A stretch of DNA of 64,000 bases from Micromonospora sp. MA102 (GTDB taxonomy: Bacteria > Actinomycetota > Actinomycetes > Mycobacteriales > Micromonosporaceae), in contig NZ_JAMWEG010000010.1 of assembly GCF_025460765.1 (NCBI RefSeq), positions 62,001-126,000 on the forward strand, in the 5' to 3' direction. The translations under genes were made by a program, and so were the position numbers. How positions within the stretch are numbered: the first letter of the stretch is position 1; each line of letters opens with the position of its first letter. Below, one piece after another: positions 8,228 to 16,828 of this stretch. Under the pieces are notes generated by a model that saw only the letters and a list, made by a program, of their open reading frames with translations, was not told the DNA's origin and made no database searches.

Positions 8228-9070
8228 GTGCATCCCGACCACCCCGATACGCAGCAGTCGACCGAGACACGACCCGTTCGCCGTACGATCGACCCGGCAT
8301 CAGCCGAACGGAGGATCGGGCGGCACCGGGCCCCGGAGCCGGCCCGGCGCGGACCGGTCCGCTCCACCCCCGCCCGGGTCGCCGTCGCCACCGGCGTCAC
8401 GTGCTGCCTCGGTCTGATCGGCGTCGTCGGCGCGCGCGAGCCCGGGCAGCGGCACGAGCCGGTCCAGCAGGCGCTCAGCGACCGGGCTGCCGCGGCCGCC
8501 GAGCAGCGGGCGTCCCGGGACTTCGAGCGCGCCGCGCCGCCGGTCGCCGTGCCGGTCACCCCGATACCGGCCGCCACCCCGAGCCCGACGCCCACGAAGA
8601 AGAAGACGCCGAAGAAGCCGGTCCGGCCCAAGCACCCCCGGCCCGTGGCCGGGCTGGACCAGCAGCAGATGGACAACGCCAAGGCGATCGTCGACGCCGG
8701 CCTGGCCATGAAGATGCCGCGCCGGGCGCTCGTGGTGGCCGTGGCCACCGCCATGCAGGAGAGCAACCTCTACAACCTGGCCAGCGACGTGCTGCCCGAG
8801 TCGTTCGACTACCCGCACCAGGGCAGCGGCTCCGACCACGACTCGATCGGCCTGTTCCAGCAGCGGCCCAGCAGCGGCTGGGGCACCGTCGCCGAGATCA
8901 TGCGCCCGGCGTACGCGGCCCGCGCCTTCTTCACCGCGCTGGAGGAGGTGCCCGGCTGGACCGAGATGAGCCTCACCGCGGCGGCCCAGGCCGTGCAGGT
9001 CTCCGCCTTCCCCGACGCGTACGCGCAGCACGAGGATCGGGCCACCACCGTGGTGGCGGCGCTCGTCTGA
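8228..9070 (+). CDS. Membrane-anchored lysozyme-like (transglycosylase-type) protein
   Basis: 280 residues. A TAG at 8216 makes the GTG at 8228 the furthest upstream start; no clear ribosome site is seen. A cytoplasmic head of ~48 residues, one hydrophobic segment (about 49-66), a Pro/Thr/Lys-rich linker with KKKTPKKP and a C-terminal domain of ~140 residues follow. That domain begins NAKAIVDAGLAMKMPRRA and contains AMQESNLYNL (a likely catalytic Glu), DSIGLFQQRPSSGWG and the tail AVQVSAFPDAYAQHE. It is a lysozyme-like fold known from secreted actinobacterial proteins. The same domain recurs at 37443-37991. Probable peptidoglycan role. Confidence 0.75.
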   Translation: MHPDHPDTQQSTETRPVRRTIDPASAERRIGRHRAPEPARRGPVRSTPARVAVATGVTCCLGLIGVVGAREPGQRHEPVQQALSDRAAAAAEQRASRDFERAAPPVAVPVTPIPAATPSPTPTKKKTPKKPVRPKHPRPVAGLDQQQMDNAKAIVDAGLAMKMPRRALVVAVATAMQESNLYNLASDVLPESFDYPHQGSGSDHDSIGLFQQRPSSGWGTVAEIMRPAYAARAFFTALEEVPGWTEMSLTAAAQAVQVSAFPDAYAQHEDRATTVVAALV

Positions 9071-9077
9071 GCGGTGC

Positions 9078-9563
9078 TCAGGCGGCGCTGCGCTCGGTGG
9101 CGCCGCCGCTCGGCACGCCCGCGGCGGCGGTCGGCGTGTCCGGGGGCACCGTGTCGCCCCGCGCCCCGGCGAGGATCTCGTCGACGCGGGCCTCCCGCCG
9201 GCGGCGCGCCAGCAGCGCCGCCTCGAAGTCCCGGCGCGCCCGGACCGCGTCGGCGTACGCCTGTTCGCGTACCCGGCGGGCCTCCTCCCGGGCGGCCTCC
9301 AGCTCGCTGCGGGCCTCGTCCAGCAGCGCGGCGGCCTCCCGCTCGGCGGCCGTCCCGGCGGCCTCCGCGCCGTCCACGACGGCGGTCCGGCGGCGCAGGA
9401 AGTCGCAGAGGTGGGTGGCGTCCTCCCGGACCTGATCCCACTCGCGTCCGGCGCCGGCGTTTTCCGCGCGGGCGGCGAGCCGGACCAACCGGATTTTCAG
9501 CTCGTCCAGGCAGGAGTCCACCTGCCGCTGGTCGTAACCGGTCTCGACCACGGAGAACCTCAT
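9078..9563 (-). CDS. DivIVA-like coiled-coil protein
   Basis: 161 residues from the ATG at 9563, which has GGGGGG about 9 nt upstream; a GTG at 9602 would add 13 residues. The N-terminus (RFSVVETGYDQRQVDSCLDELK) matches the start of DivIVA-type domains, where the GYD/xxVD pair marks the membrane-binding turn. A long Ala/Glu/Arg-rich coiled coil follows (about 80-130) and a short Pro/Ala tail. Known DivIVA/Wag31 proteins organise poles and septa; this shorter form may be a cell-wall scaffold. It converges on the lysozyme-like gene with a 7 bp gap. Confidence 0.7.
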   Translation of the reverse strand: MRFSVVETGYDQRQVDSCLDELKIRLVRLAARAENAGAGREWDQVREDATHLCDFLRRRTAVVDGAEAAGTAAEREAAALLDEARSELEAAREEARRVREQAYADAVRARRDFEAALLARRRREARVDEILAGARGDTVPPDTPTAAAGVPSGGATERSAA

Positions 9564-9682
9564 CTGTGTCGCCCCCCAGGCAGCTGGTGTCACGTCCCCC
9601 ACCTGACGATCCTGGGCGGCCGGCGCCGCGGCCGCGGCGCTTCCCGCAAATTGTTCAGCATCCGGACGCCCGGACGAAGCGC

Positions 9683-10129
9683 TCAGGGGTGCTTGGGGAG
9701 CACGACCACCCGGCCGAAGAACTCGTCGATGCGGCGCACCACGTCGTTGAAGTCGTCCAGGTCGATCGGCTTCGTCACGTACGCGTTGGCCTGGAGGGTG
9801 TAGCTGCCGAGGATGTCGGTGTCGGCGTTGGAGGTGGTGAGCACGACGATCGGGATGGTGCGCAGGTCCTCGTCCCGCTTGACCTCGCCGAGCACCTGAC
9901 GCCCGTCCATGCGCGGCATGTTCAGGTCGAGCAGGATGACGTCGGGACGCTTGGCCTCGGTGTGCCGGCCCTCGCGGCGGAGGAACTCCATCGCCTCCTG
10001 GCCGTCGTTGACCACGTCGATGACCTTCTCGACGTCCGAGTCCTCGAGGGCTTCCTCGATCATCAGGACGTCACCCGGGTCATCGTCCACCACCAGGATG
10101 CGAACGGGGCTCGGGGTGCCATGACCCAT
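9683..10129 (-). CDS. Single-domain CheY-like response regulator
   Basis: 148 residues, a receiver domain only: DDDPGD (15-20), phosphoacceptor Asp68 in ILLDLNMPRMDG, Thr/Ser about 98 and Lys120. The insertion around RREGRHTEAKRPD and the ending FFGRVVVLPKHP match the Rcp1-like group that pairs with phytochrome or hybrid kinases. No kinase is adjacent. It is last in a block with STAS, B12-binding and SpoIIE genes on the same strand, so it may connect phosphorelay input to that module (inference). Confidence 0.9.
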   Translation of the reverse strand: MGHGTPSPVRILVVDDDPGDVLMIEEALEDSDVEKVIDVVNDGQEAMEFLRREGRHTEAKRPDVILLDLNMPRMDGRQVLGEVKRDEDLRTIPIVVLTTSNADTDILGSYTLQANAYVTKPIDLDDFNDVVRRIDEFFGRVVVLPKHP

Positions 10130-10202
10130 GGGACTACCTGCTTCGTCTCGGGAGGCGGAACGCCGACGGCGGGGTCGACGCCTGGCGGGGCAATCTATCC
10201 GA

Positions 10203-10550
10203 TCAGGAGGCGGCCGGCGTGGCCGGGTCGGCCACCTCCGCCTCGTGGCTCAACACCTCGGCCAGCCCGGTCACCTGGAGCACCCGGGCCACCCGCCCGG
10301 TCGCGCCGGTGATCCGCAACCAGCCACCCGCCGCGGCGGCGAGATTGTCGCCGCGGACGAACGCGGCGATGCCGGTGGAATCGCAGAAGGTCAGCTCGGT
10401 GAGGTCCAGGAGGATCTCGCGGTGCCCCTCGGCGGCCAGCCGGTCGATGGCGGCGTTGAGCTCCGGCGCGGTGCCCAGGTCGAGCTCGCCCGCGAGCCGC
10501 AGGCAGGCCGGAACGCCCTCCTGCTGGCCGTGCGTGACGGTGAACGTCAC
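10203..10550 (-). CDS. STAS-domain anti-sigma factor antagonist
   Basis: 115 residues from the GTG at 10550, which has GAGGGG 6 nt upstream; longer upstream readings run into the B12-binding gene and are not credible. The STAS core is clear: LRLAGELDLGTAPELNAAI, then LLDLTELTFCDSTGIAAF with the Ser/Thr phosphorylation site in DSTG. Known of the family: the unphosphorylated form binds an RsbW-type kinase and frees a sigma factor. No such kinase gene lies in this window. It sits 86 nt downstream of the B12-binding gene, probably in one transcript. Confidence 0.92.
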   Translation of the reverse strand: MTFTVTHGQQEGVPACLRLAGELDLGTAPELNAAIDRLAAEGHREILLDLTELTFCDSTGIAAFVRGDNLAAAAGGWLRITGATGRVARVLQVTGLAEVLSHEAEVADPATPAAS

Positions 10551-10636
10551 CGTGGCCCCTCTCGCTCCCACCGCAGGCCGACCCTTGCAGTGCGGCAAGT
10601 ATACGCGGGTCTCCCCGGTGCGCCCGCGACCGACGG

Positions 10637-11686
10637 TCAGCGCTCCGACGCGGCGGACAGCCCGCCGACCAGCGCGCGGGCCCGGTCGAGGAACCGGCCG
10701 GCCCGGGGAAAGTCGCGCAGCCGCTGTCCATAGTGGTCGAGGGTCAGCCCGACCGCACCCGCCGGAACCCGGCGGCTGACCAGGATCGCCACCAGCCACT
10801 CGACGAACTCGGTGAAGAGGGTCTCGTCGTCGACGTAGAGGGCGGCGGCGAGGAAGTCGACGATGTAGCCCAGGTCGCTGACGGTCGAGTCGAGCTGCGC
10901 CGGGCTGTAGTCGCGCACACCGGGCACCCGGTCCCGCAGGTCGGCCAGCGCGCTGTCGATCAGCTCACCGCGCCGCTTGGCCAGGCTGGCGTACTCGTCG
11001 TCGGCGAGGTGGTCGAGCCGGGCCGGCGGCACCGCCCGCAGCGCCCGCTCGTCGGCGACCAGGTCCGCCGCGGTCGGCGCGTCCGGCGCCCACGACACGC
11101 CGAGCACCCGGGCCCAGCGCCCGTCGCCGCCGAAGCCGCGCCCGCCGACGACCACCGGCACGTCCGAGCGGCGGCACGCCTCGATCATGCGGTGGGCGTG
11201 CGGCAGCCGCATCGGCAGCGCGCAAGCGAGGGCCACCGCGTGCGCGTCGTAGCGGTGCAGGTAGGACACCAGGTGCGCGGCGGGCACGCTGGCCCCGAGG
11301 AAGGTGATCTGCCAGCCGCGCAGCCGCAGCACCTCGGCGACCAGCCGGGCCGGCAGGGCGTGCCACTCGCCGTCCATGCAGGCGACCACGATCCGGCCGC
11401 GGGTCGGGCGCGGATTCGCGTACGCGGCGACGGCCGCCACCACCCGCTCGCTGATGTGGGTGGCGGCGTGCTCCTGGGCCACGCTCCACTCGTCGCGCGC
11501 CCACCGCTCCCCCACCTCGGCCTGCGCCGGGGCGACCAGGTCCAGCAGCACCCGCTCGGCCGGCACGCCGGACTCCAGCAGCCCGAGGGCCACCTCGACC
11601 GCGGCGTGCTCGTCGGCGTCCGCCAGGCATTCCAGGTAGCCGGAAAAGGCCTGTGCGGGGTCGGCCTCGGTGGTCGTCGCGGTCAC
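10637..11686 (-). CDS. Cobalamin (B12)-binding sensor protein with a C-terminal helical domain
   Basis: 349 residues. A helical B12-binding-2 cap (about 10-92, with WSVAQEHAATHIS) and a Rossmann-type B12 domain (about 95-215) with GEWHALP in place of the usual E/DxHxxG; His109 is the likely lower ligand. The C-terminal ~110 residues (from DYSPAQLDSTVSDLGYIVDFL) form a separate helical domain that I do not recognise. CarH-like proteins with this cap sense light through adenosylcobalamin. Here there is no DNA-binding domain, so output must go through protein contacts. It overlaps the SpoIIE gene by 4 nt (ATGA), making it part of the same signalling unit. Confidence 0.85.
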   Translation of the reverse strand: MTATTTEADPAQAFSGYLECLADADEHAAVEVALGLLESGVPAERVLLDLVAPAQAEVGERWARDEWSVAQEHAATHISERVVAAVAAYANPRPTRGRIVVACMDGEWHALPARLVAEVLRLRGWQITFLGASVPAAHLVSYLHRYDAHAVALACALPMRLPHAHRMIEACRRSDVPVVVGGRGFGGDGRWARVLGVSWAPDAPTAADLVADERALRAVPPARLDHLADDEYASLAKRRGELIDSALADLRDRVPGVRDYSPAQLDSTVSDLGYIVDFLAAALYVDDETLFTEFVEWLVAILVSRRVPAGAVGLTLDHYGQRLRDFPRAGRFLDRARALVGGLSAASER

Positions 11687-13431
11687 GCGTCGGTCTCCCT
11701 TGTTCGCTCGGCGTCGGTCGGGCCGGGCACGGCGTGCAGGTGGCGGCCGGGACGGACCGGGCCGGTCGCCCGCAACGCGAGCACGGCGATGTCGTCGTGG
11801 TCGCCGTGGCCGAGCCAGTCGCAGGTCACCTGCTCGACGCGCTCGGCCAGCGCAGGGGCGGGCATCCGGTGACAGCCGGTCACGGTTTGCACCAGCCGCT
11901 CGGCGCCGAACTGCTCGTCACCCCGCCGGCCGCCGCGCGCCTCGGTGACCCCGTCGCTGTAGAGCAGGCAGGTCTCGCCCGGCTCCAGGCGCACGGTCAC
12001 CTCACCGATCCGGGGATCCGGCACCACACCGATCAGCATCCCGCTCAGCGGCACCGCCTCGACCTCACCGGAGGCCCGCAGCACCAGGGGCGGAAGGTGG
12101 CCGCCGCCGGCCAAGGTCAGGGTGAGGCCGCCGTCGCGCTGCGGGCGCACCACGCCCAGCACCACGGTGGCGAACCGGCCCTGCCCGTTCGCCTGGGTGG
12201 TCTCCAGCAACGCGTCGTTGAGCAGCTTCAGCAGCCGGCCCGGCTGCGACTCGACCCGGTGCAGCGCCTGCAGGCACTGGCGGAGCTGGCCGGTGAACAC
12301 GGCCGCCTCGACGCCCTTGCCGGAGACGTCGCCGAGGAAGAAGACCGAGCCGCCGTCGACGAGCCGGTGCGAGCCGTAGAAGTCCCCGCCGATCCGCAGC
12401 CCGGCCTGCGCCGGCCGGTAGGCGGTCCCCCACTGCACGCCGGGGGCCGCCGCCGGCTCGACGGGCAGGAGGCTGGCCTGGAGGGTGTCGGCGACCTCGG
12501 CCTGGTCGCGGTAGAGCAGCGCGGTGGTGAGCGCGGCGCCGGCCCGGGCCGCGAACGCGCGGACCAGGTCGAGGTCGGCGTCGTCGTACCAGCGGTCGGC
12601 CCGGCGGGCGACCAGCAGCACCCCGGCCGGGGCCTCCCGGCCGGGCAACGGCACCACCCGCGCGGTGGCGCCGGCCGCGTCGAGACCGGGCAGCCAGCCC
12701 GCCTCGACGGCCTGATCCACCAGCCAGTCCAGAGCGTGCGGCTCGACACCGCCGAGCCCCTCCCCGATCGCCGACGGCAGCGCCGCGGTGGCGAGCACCC
12801 CGCTGTCCACGGCGGGCGCCTCGTCGTCCGCGCACACGGCCCGCCACCAGCGGGCCCGGCCGGCGCGCGGGGTCAGCACCAGCACGGCGACGTCGGCCAC
12901 GGTCGGCACGGCCAGCCGGACCACCGCCGCCGCGGCACGGTCGGGGTGCAGGGGGTTGCCGAGCTTCTCGCCGACCACCGCGAGGAACGCCGAGCGGGCC
13001 CGCTCGGCGAGCAGCGCGTCGGCCCGGCTGACGCTCTCGGTGACGTCCTCGACATACCAGCAGCGGCGGCCGGCGGAGAGCCCGACCCGGCGCAGGCGCA
13101 GTCGCCGGCCGTGATGGGTGAACTCGCCCGAGTCGTCGCCGCGCAGGGCGGGCACGCCGGCCGCGGCGAGCACCTCCCCGGGCACCAGCTCGGGGACCAG
13201 CCGCTCGGCGACCGGGCTGAGGTGCCGCACCACGCCGTCGGCGTCGCAGACGATCAGACCCTCGCGGAAGTGCTCCACCACCTCCGACCAGGCCGGGGTG
13301 GCCGCGCCGCGGTCCGGGGCCAGGGGCGGCAGGGCCGGCGCGGCGGGCGACCGCCCCCGAGCCCGTCGGGCACCCGGCGTGGAGATCCGTCCGTCGCCCG
13401 GGTCAGCGCCCCTGACGTCGGCAGCAGTCAA
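11683..13431 (-). CDS. PAS-GAF-SpoIIE PP2C-type phosphatase
   Basis: About 582 residues if the TTG at 13431 is the start (TGGGG 8 nt before it); the frame is open to a GTG at 13533, but those 34 codons look non-coding. Domains: PAS-like (EGLIVCDADGVVRHLSP), GAF (up to about residue 305) and a PP2C/SpoIIE phosphatase with GGDFYG, GDVSGKGVEAAVF, YSDGVTEARGG and a final HGDHDDIAVL, so all metal aspartates are present. Such enzymes dephosphorylate STAS antagonists and switch on alternative sigma factors. Coupled to the B12-binding gene by ATGA, and near three STAS genes, it looks like the output of a light- or ligand-gated partner switch (inference). Confidence 0.92.
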   Translation of the reverse strand: MTAADVRGADPGDGRISTPGARRARGRSPAAPALPPLAPDRGAATPAWSEVVEHFREGLIVCDADGVVRHLSPVAERLVPELVPGEVLAAAGVPALRGDDSGEFTHHGRRLRLRRVGLSAGRRCWYVEDVTESVSRADALLAERARSAFLAVVGEKLGNPLHPDRAAAAVVRLAVPTVADVAVLVLTPRAGRARWWRAVCADDEAPAVDSGVLATAALPSAIGEGLGGVEPHALDWLVDQAVEAGWLPGLDAAGATARVVPLPGREAPAGVLLVARRADRWYDDADLDLVRAFAARAGAALTTALLYRDQAEVADTLQASLLPVEPAAAPGVQWGTAYRPAQAGLRIGGDFYGSHRLVDGGSVFFLGDVSGKGVEAAVFTGQLRQCLQALHRVESQPGRLLKLLNDALLETTQANGQGRFATVVLGVVRPQRDGGLTLTLAGGGHLPPLVLRASGEVEAVPLSGMLIGVVPDPRIGEVTVRLEPGETCLLYSDGVTEARGGRRGDEQFGAERLVQTVTGCHRMPAPALAERVEQVTCDWLGHGDHDDIAVLALRATGPVRPGRHLHAVPGPTDAERTRETDA

Positions 13432-13636
13432 CAGCTGAGCCCCACTCCTGTCGATACCCGCGGTCCCGGCGAAACGGCGCGTATGGTCAAATCTTCCTTC
13501 GCCCACCCTACGCCGGTGCGCCGGTACCGCCACCCCACGCTCGTGCCCCGGCCTGCGGACGCGCCGTCCGGCGGGGCGGTCGGGGGGTTGTTACGATCCG
13601 GGCGACCCGGCCCGACCGGCAGCCGCGAAAGGCGTG

Positions 13637-14032
13637 ATGGTGGCACCCCGACGGAGAACCCCCGAGGCGACGCCGCTGCGCATCTCCGTGGACCGTTCCG
13701 ACCCCACCGCGCCGGCCATCCGGATCGGCGGGGACCTCGCCTTCACCACGGCCGCCCCGCTGCGCGCCGAGGTCGACCGGCTGCTGGCCCAGACCCCCCG
13801 GACGCTCGTGCTGGACTTCCGCGACCTGCTCTTCATCGACAGCACCGGCCTGTCGCTGATCGTCCACGCCTGGCGGGACGGCCAGCGGGGCGGCACGGCC
13901 ATCCAGCTCCGGGAGACGCCCCGCTTCCTGGCCATCATCCTCGACATGACCGGGGTCACCGGCCTGCTGTCCCGGCCGCAGCCCGACCGGCCGCCCACCC
14001 GGCCCACGACCAGCCCGTCCGCCCGTGTCTGA
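13637..14032 (+). CDS. STAS-domain protein
   Basis: 131 residues from the ATG at 13637 (AAAGG about 5 nt upstream; GTG codons at 13634 and 13640 are alternatives). STAS pattern IRIGGDLAFTTAAPLRAEV and LVLDFRDLLFIDSTGLSLI, with the DSTG site. The C-terminal ~20 residues are Pro/Arg/Thr-rich and probably disordered. It is transcribed away from the SpoIIE phosphatase gene, a plausible dephosphorylation partner. Sigma-factor regulation is inferred from the family. Confidence 0.9.
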   Translation: MVAPRRRTPEATPLRISVDRSDPTAPAIRIGGDLAFTTAAPLRAEVDRLLAQTPRTLVLDFRDLLFIDSTGLSLIVHAWRDGQRGGTAIQLRETPRFLAIILDMTGVTGLLSRPQPDRPPTRPTTSPSARV

Positions 14033-14078
14033 GCACCCTGGGCTTTGCGGGTCCGGCTCGGGCTGGAAACATGGCGGC

Positions 14079-14426
14079 ATGCGCCCGCAGCTGTTGACCA
14101 TCCAGGTGGACCGGCTCGACGCCGGACGTGCCCGGCTTCGGCTGACCGGCGAGCTGGATTTCGACAGCGCGCCGGAACTCGTCGCCGCCGCCGCCGAGCT
14201 GCGCCGCGACGGCTGCCGGGAGCTGCTCCTCGACTTCTCCGGCGTGGCGCTCTGCGACTCCTCCGGCCTGAGCGCCCTGGTGGTCATCCACCGGGCCGGC
14301 GCCGGCCCGGTACGGCTGGACGCCGTGAGCCCCCAGGTGCGGCAGCTGCTCGACCGCACCGGGCTGGACGAGCTGCTGGCCGTCCCGCCCCCCGGGGAGA
14401 CGGCGGCGACCCGCGACGTCGGCTGA
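14079..14426 (+). CDS. STAS-domain anti-sigma factor antagonist
   Basis: 115 residues from the ATG at 14079; a GTG at 14025 would overlap the previous gene. Pattern LRLTGELDFDSAPELVAAA and LLLDFSGVALCDSSGLSALV, so the phosphorylatable position is DSSG. The sequence is close to the STAS protein at 10203-10550, suggesting the two are paralogues under the same phosphatase. It lies 46 nt after another STAS gene and is likely co-transcribed with it. Confidence 0.9.
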   Translation: MRPQLLTIQVDRLDAGRARLRLTGELDFDSAPELVAAAAELRRDGCRELLLDFSGVALCDSSGLSALVVIHRAGAGPVRLDAVSPQVRQLLDRTGLDELLAVPPPGETAATRDVG

Positions 14427-14441
14427 CGGCGAACGGGGGGT

Positions 14442-14474
14442 GGCCCCCGACCCTGGGACCAGGGGCCGGGGGCC
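14442..14474. terminator. Hairpin between convergent genes
   Basis: A GGCCCCCGACCCTGG arm pairs with CCAGGGGCCGGGGGCC with one bulge. It lies between the STAS gene ending at 14426 and a convergent gene ending at 14487, so it can serve both. Confidence 0.55.
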
Positions 14475-14486
14475 GGGGAGGGTGGC

Positions 14487-14801
14487 TCAGGCGGCGGGGA
14501 CGGCCTGCAGGCGCGGGCCGGACTCGCGCAGTTCCCCCACCGTGGGCGACGCCGCGTCCTCCGGCGTGCCCGAATCGGGCGTCTGGAACAGGTAACGGAC
14601 GAACTCCCCACCCACCTCGTTGTCGTCGGCTCCCGGCCACTGCCCCACACAGTCGACGCCGACGACCTCGCGTCCGCTGCCGTCGTTCTCCTCCAGCAAC
14701 GCCCAGAGGGTCACCGGGTAGCTGCGGGTGGCCTCCCGGTCGAGCTGCCACCTCGCGTACCAGCCGGGCCGGGCGGGGACGATCTCCACGATCCGTTTCA
14801 T
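14487..14801 (-). CDS. Conserved hypothetical protein
   Basis: 104 residues from the ATG at 14801 (MKRIVEIVPARPGWYARW); an AGG lies about 8 nt upstream. The upstream extension of the open frame is Arg-rich and not coding-like. The protein is acidic with many Trp and Tyr residues: WQLDREATRSYPVTLWALLEE, then VGVDCVGQWPG and a low-complexity end. No membrane helix or known catalytic motif is visible. I do not recognise the family. Confidence 0.65.
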   Translation of the reverse strand: MKRIVEIVPARPGWYARWQLDREATRSYPVTLWALLEENDGSGREVVGVDCVGQWPGADDNEVGGEFVRYLFQTPDSGTPEDAASPTVGELRESGPRLQAVPAA

Positions 14802-14986
14802 GACGACCTGCCCTTCCGCGTGCGTCGGAAGTTCTTCCGGTCCACCACGATCGTGCGGCCCCCCGGGGTGACCGGCCCTCACCCGCGGGGAGTGAAGCCG
14901 GCCGGTCCGCCGGCGGCCGTTTCCTTCCCGGCAGCGCCGGGAAGGCCACCGGCGCAAGCGCAACCGACCAGGAACGAGGTGCGACG

Positions 14987-15958
14987 ATGCGCAAGCAGAT
15001 GGAGGGCGACAACCAGCGCCGCCGGGCTCTGGCCCGGGACGCCCGGGAACGCGGTCGGCTTCCCAGCCAGACCGGCGCCAGCCTGAGCGCGTCCAAGCAG
15101 ATCACCTCGCTGGACCGACGCGAGCGGTCCGGCCCGCCGCCGGCCGGCCGGCGCAAGCCGGACACGACGCGCGGCGGTCCCGCCCCGCCGCCCGCGGCCG
15201 TGGCGGAGCGCCCGCGCCCGCTGCCCGACGAGCGGCCGGCCCGGGTGACCACGCTGGGCTACCGGGATCTCGTCGACGACGTGAGCCGGCGGGCCGGGGT
15301 GGACTTCGTCACCGCCAAGGTGGCGGCCGAGGCGACCGTGCTGGCGCTGGCCTGGGCGCTCGACGAGGCCGAGCGGGAGCGGCTGCTCGAGGCGGTGCCG
15401 GTGAAGCTGCACGACGTGGTGCCGGTGGACGGCATCGAGCGGCGGCGGGATCTGCCCGGCTTCCTGGCCGAGGTGGGCCGGCGCAGCCGCCTCACCCCGG
15501 AGCAGGCGCGGTACCAGGCCGAGGCGACCCTCGCGGCGCTGGCCGACGCGGACGGCGAACTGGTCGAGTCGCTGCGCGTACCGGACGGGTTGCGGGATCT
15601 GCTCGAGCCGCCGGAGCCCGGCGGCGGCCTGGTGGGTCCGACGTCCGCCACCGCCCCGCTGGACGAGCAGGAACTGCGCGCCGCGCTGGGCCGGTTGCCG
15701 TACTGGTCCAGCGACCGCCAGTCGCTGGTGCGCACCATCGAGCTCCCGAACGGCAACCTGGACCGGGTGCTCGACCGGCTCGACCAGCTCCGGGGCGAGA
15801 CCGGGCGCGGCCCGCAGATCGGCCGTCCCGACCCGGACAACGCCGTGCTCACCGTGCGCAGCCAGCAGGTCGACGGGGTGACGGCGGCGGACGTGGACCT
15901 GGCCCGGCGGGTCGACGACGCGATCGACGAGGCCGGCGCCGGGATGGCCGCCGGCTGA
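14987..15958 (+). CDS. DUF2267 protein fused to a pterin-4a-carbinolamine dehydratase-like domain
   Basis: 323 residues. A basic, disordered head (1-85), a DUF2267 domain (about 90-205: YRDLVDDVSRRAGVDFVTA, LPVKLHDVVP-type core) and a C-terminal ~95-residue domain (from LDEQELRAALGRLPYWSSD to LARRVDDAIDEAG) with the pattern of pterin-4a-carbinolamine dehydratases. In active dehydratases a His-His pair sits before the central strand; here the corresponding stretch is TGRGPQIGRPD, so catalysis is doubtful. The role is unknown. A second DUF2267 protein lies at 32865-33269. A GTTTC-N15-GGGAAG element (14919-14944) is a weak stress-type promoter candidate. Confidence 0.8.
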   Translation: MRKQMEGDNQRRRALARDARERGRLPSQTGASLSASKQITSLDRRERSGPPPAGRRKPDTTRGGPAPPPAAVAERPRPLPDERPARVTTLGYRDLVDDVSRRAGVDFVTAKVAAEATVLALAWALDEAERERLLEAVPVKLHDVVPVDGIERRRDLPGFLAEVGRRSRLTPEQARYQAEATLAALADADGELVESLRVPDGLRDLLEPPEPGGGLVGPTSATAPLDEQELRAALGRLPYWSSDRQSLVRTIELPNGNLDRVLDRLDQLRGETGRGPQIGRPDPDNAVLTVRSQQVDGVTAADVDLARRVDDAIDEAGAGMAAG

Positions 15959-15970
15959 GCCGCGGCCGGT

Positions 15971-16003
15971 CCGGGCCGGCGGGCGCCACGCCCGCCGGCC
16001 CGG
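15971..16003 (+). terminator. Strong intrinsic-type hairpin
   Basis: A perfect 15 bp stem, CCGGGCCGGCGGGCG against its complement, with a 3 nt loop (CCA), begins 12 nt after the stop of the DUF2267 fusion gene. No U-tract follows, as usual in high-GC actinomycetes. Confidence 0.7.
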
Positions 16004-16028
16004 GCTGCGCCGGGTACCGTTGCCGGCC

Positions 16029-16820
16029 GTGGACAGCGACGCCGACGCCCTGGAGATCGTCGTGGACCCGGCCCGCCCGACCGGCCGGACGCTGCTCGCC
16101 GCGGGGGTCGAACAGTCGTACGTCGACCTGGCGGACCCTCGCCACCTGCACTTCGAGTACGTACGGCGGATGGCCGCCGTGGTCGACCTGGCCGCCCCGC
16201 CGGGTCGGCCGTTGGCCGTCCTGCACCTGGGCGGCGGGGCGCTCACCCTGCCCCGCTGGCTGGCCGCCGCCCGGCCCGGCTCACCCCAGCGGGTGATCGA
16301 GCGGGACCCGGCGGTGGTCGAGCTGGTCCGCCGCGAGCTGCCCCCGGTGCCGCCCGAGGTGGTCGTCGAGATCGGCGACGCCCGGGACGCGGTCACCGCT
16401 TCGCCGGCCGGGGCTTACGACGTGGTGCTTGCCGACGTCTACCGGGCGGCCCGGATGCCCCGGCACGTGGCCAGCGTGGAGTTCGCCGCCGAGGTGGCCC
16501 GGGTGCTCCGCCCGGACGGCGTCCTCCTGGTCAACGTCACCGACCTGCCGCCGCTCGTGCACACCCGGACCCAGGTGGCCACCCTGCGGGCGGTCTTCGC
16601 CGACGTCCTACTGGTGGCCGACCGGCGGATGCTGCGTGGCCGGCGGTACGGCAACCTGGTCCTCGCCGCGTCCACCCGTCCCGACCGGCTGCCGGTACGC
16701 CGGCTCGTGGCCCGCGCCGCCGGTGACCCGGTGCCCGGGGGCGTACTGCACGGCGCGACGCTCGACGCGTTCGTCGCCGGCACCCGGCCGGCCACCGACG
16801 CGACGCTAACCGAGCGCTGA
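16029..16820 (+). CDS. Spermidine synthase-like methyltransferase-fold protein
   Basis: 263 residues from a GTG at 16029; TACCGT at 16015-16020 suggests a leaderless transcript, and a TTG at 16020 is an alternative. The fold is that of spermidine synthase: YVRRMAAVVDL, the nucleotide-binding LHLGGGALTLPRWLAA, acidic VIERDPAVVEL and the DVVLADVYR strand in place of a catalytic DxxDP-type site. Many actinobacterial members are called fused MFS/spermidine synthase-like or spermine synthase; true polyamine activity is uncertain. No partner for polyamine synthesis is nearby. Confidence 0.85.
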   Translation: MDSDADALEIVVDPARPTGRTLLAAGVEQSYVDLADPRHLHFEYVRRMAAVVDLAAPPGRPLAVLHLGGGALTLPRWLAAARPGSPQRVIERDPAVVELVRRELPPVPPEVVVEIGDARDAVTASPAGAYDVVLADVYRAARMPRHVASVEFAAEVARVLRPDGVLLVNVTDLPPLVHTRTQVATLRAVFADVLLVADRRMLRGRRYGNLVLAASTRPDRLPVRRLVARAAGDPVPGGVLHGATLDAFVAGTRPATDATLTER

Positions 16821-16828
16821 CCGGCGGG

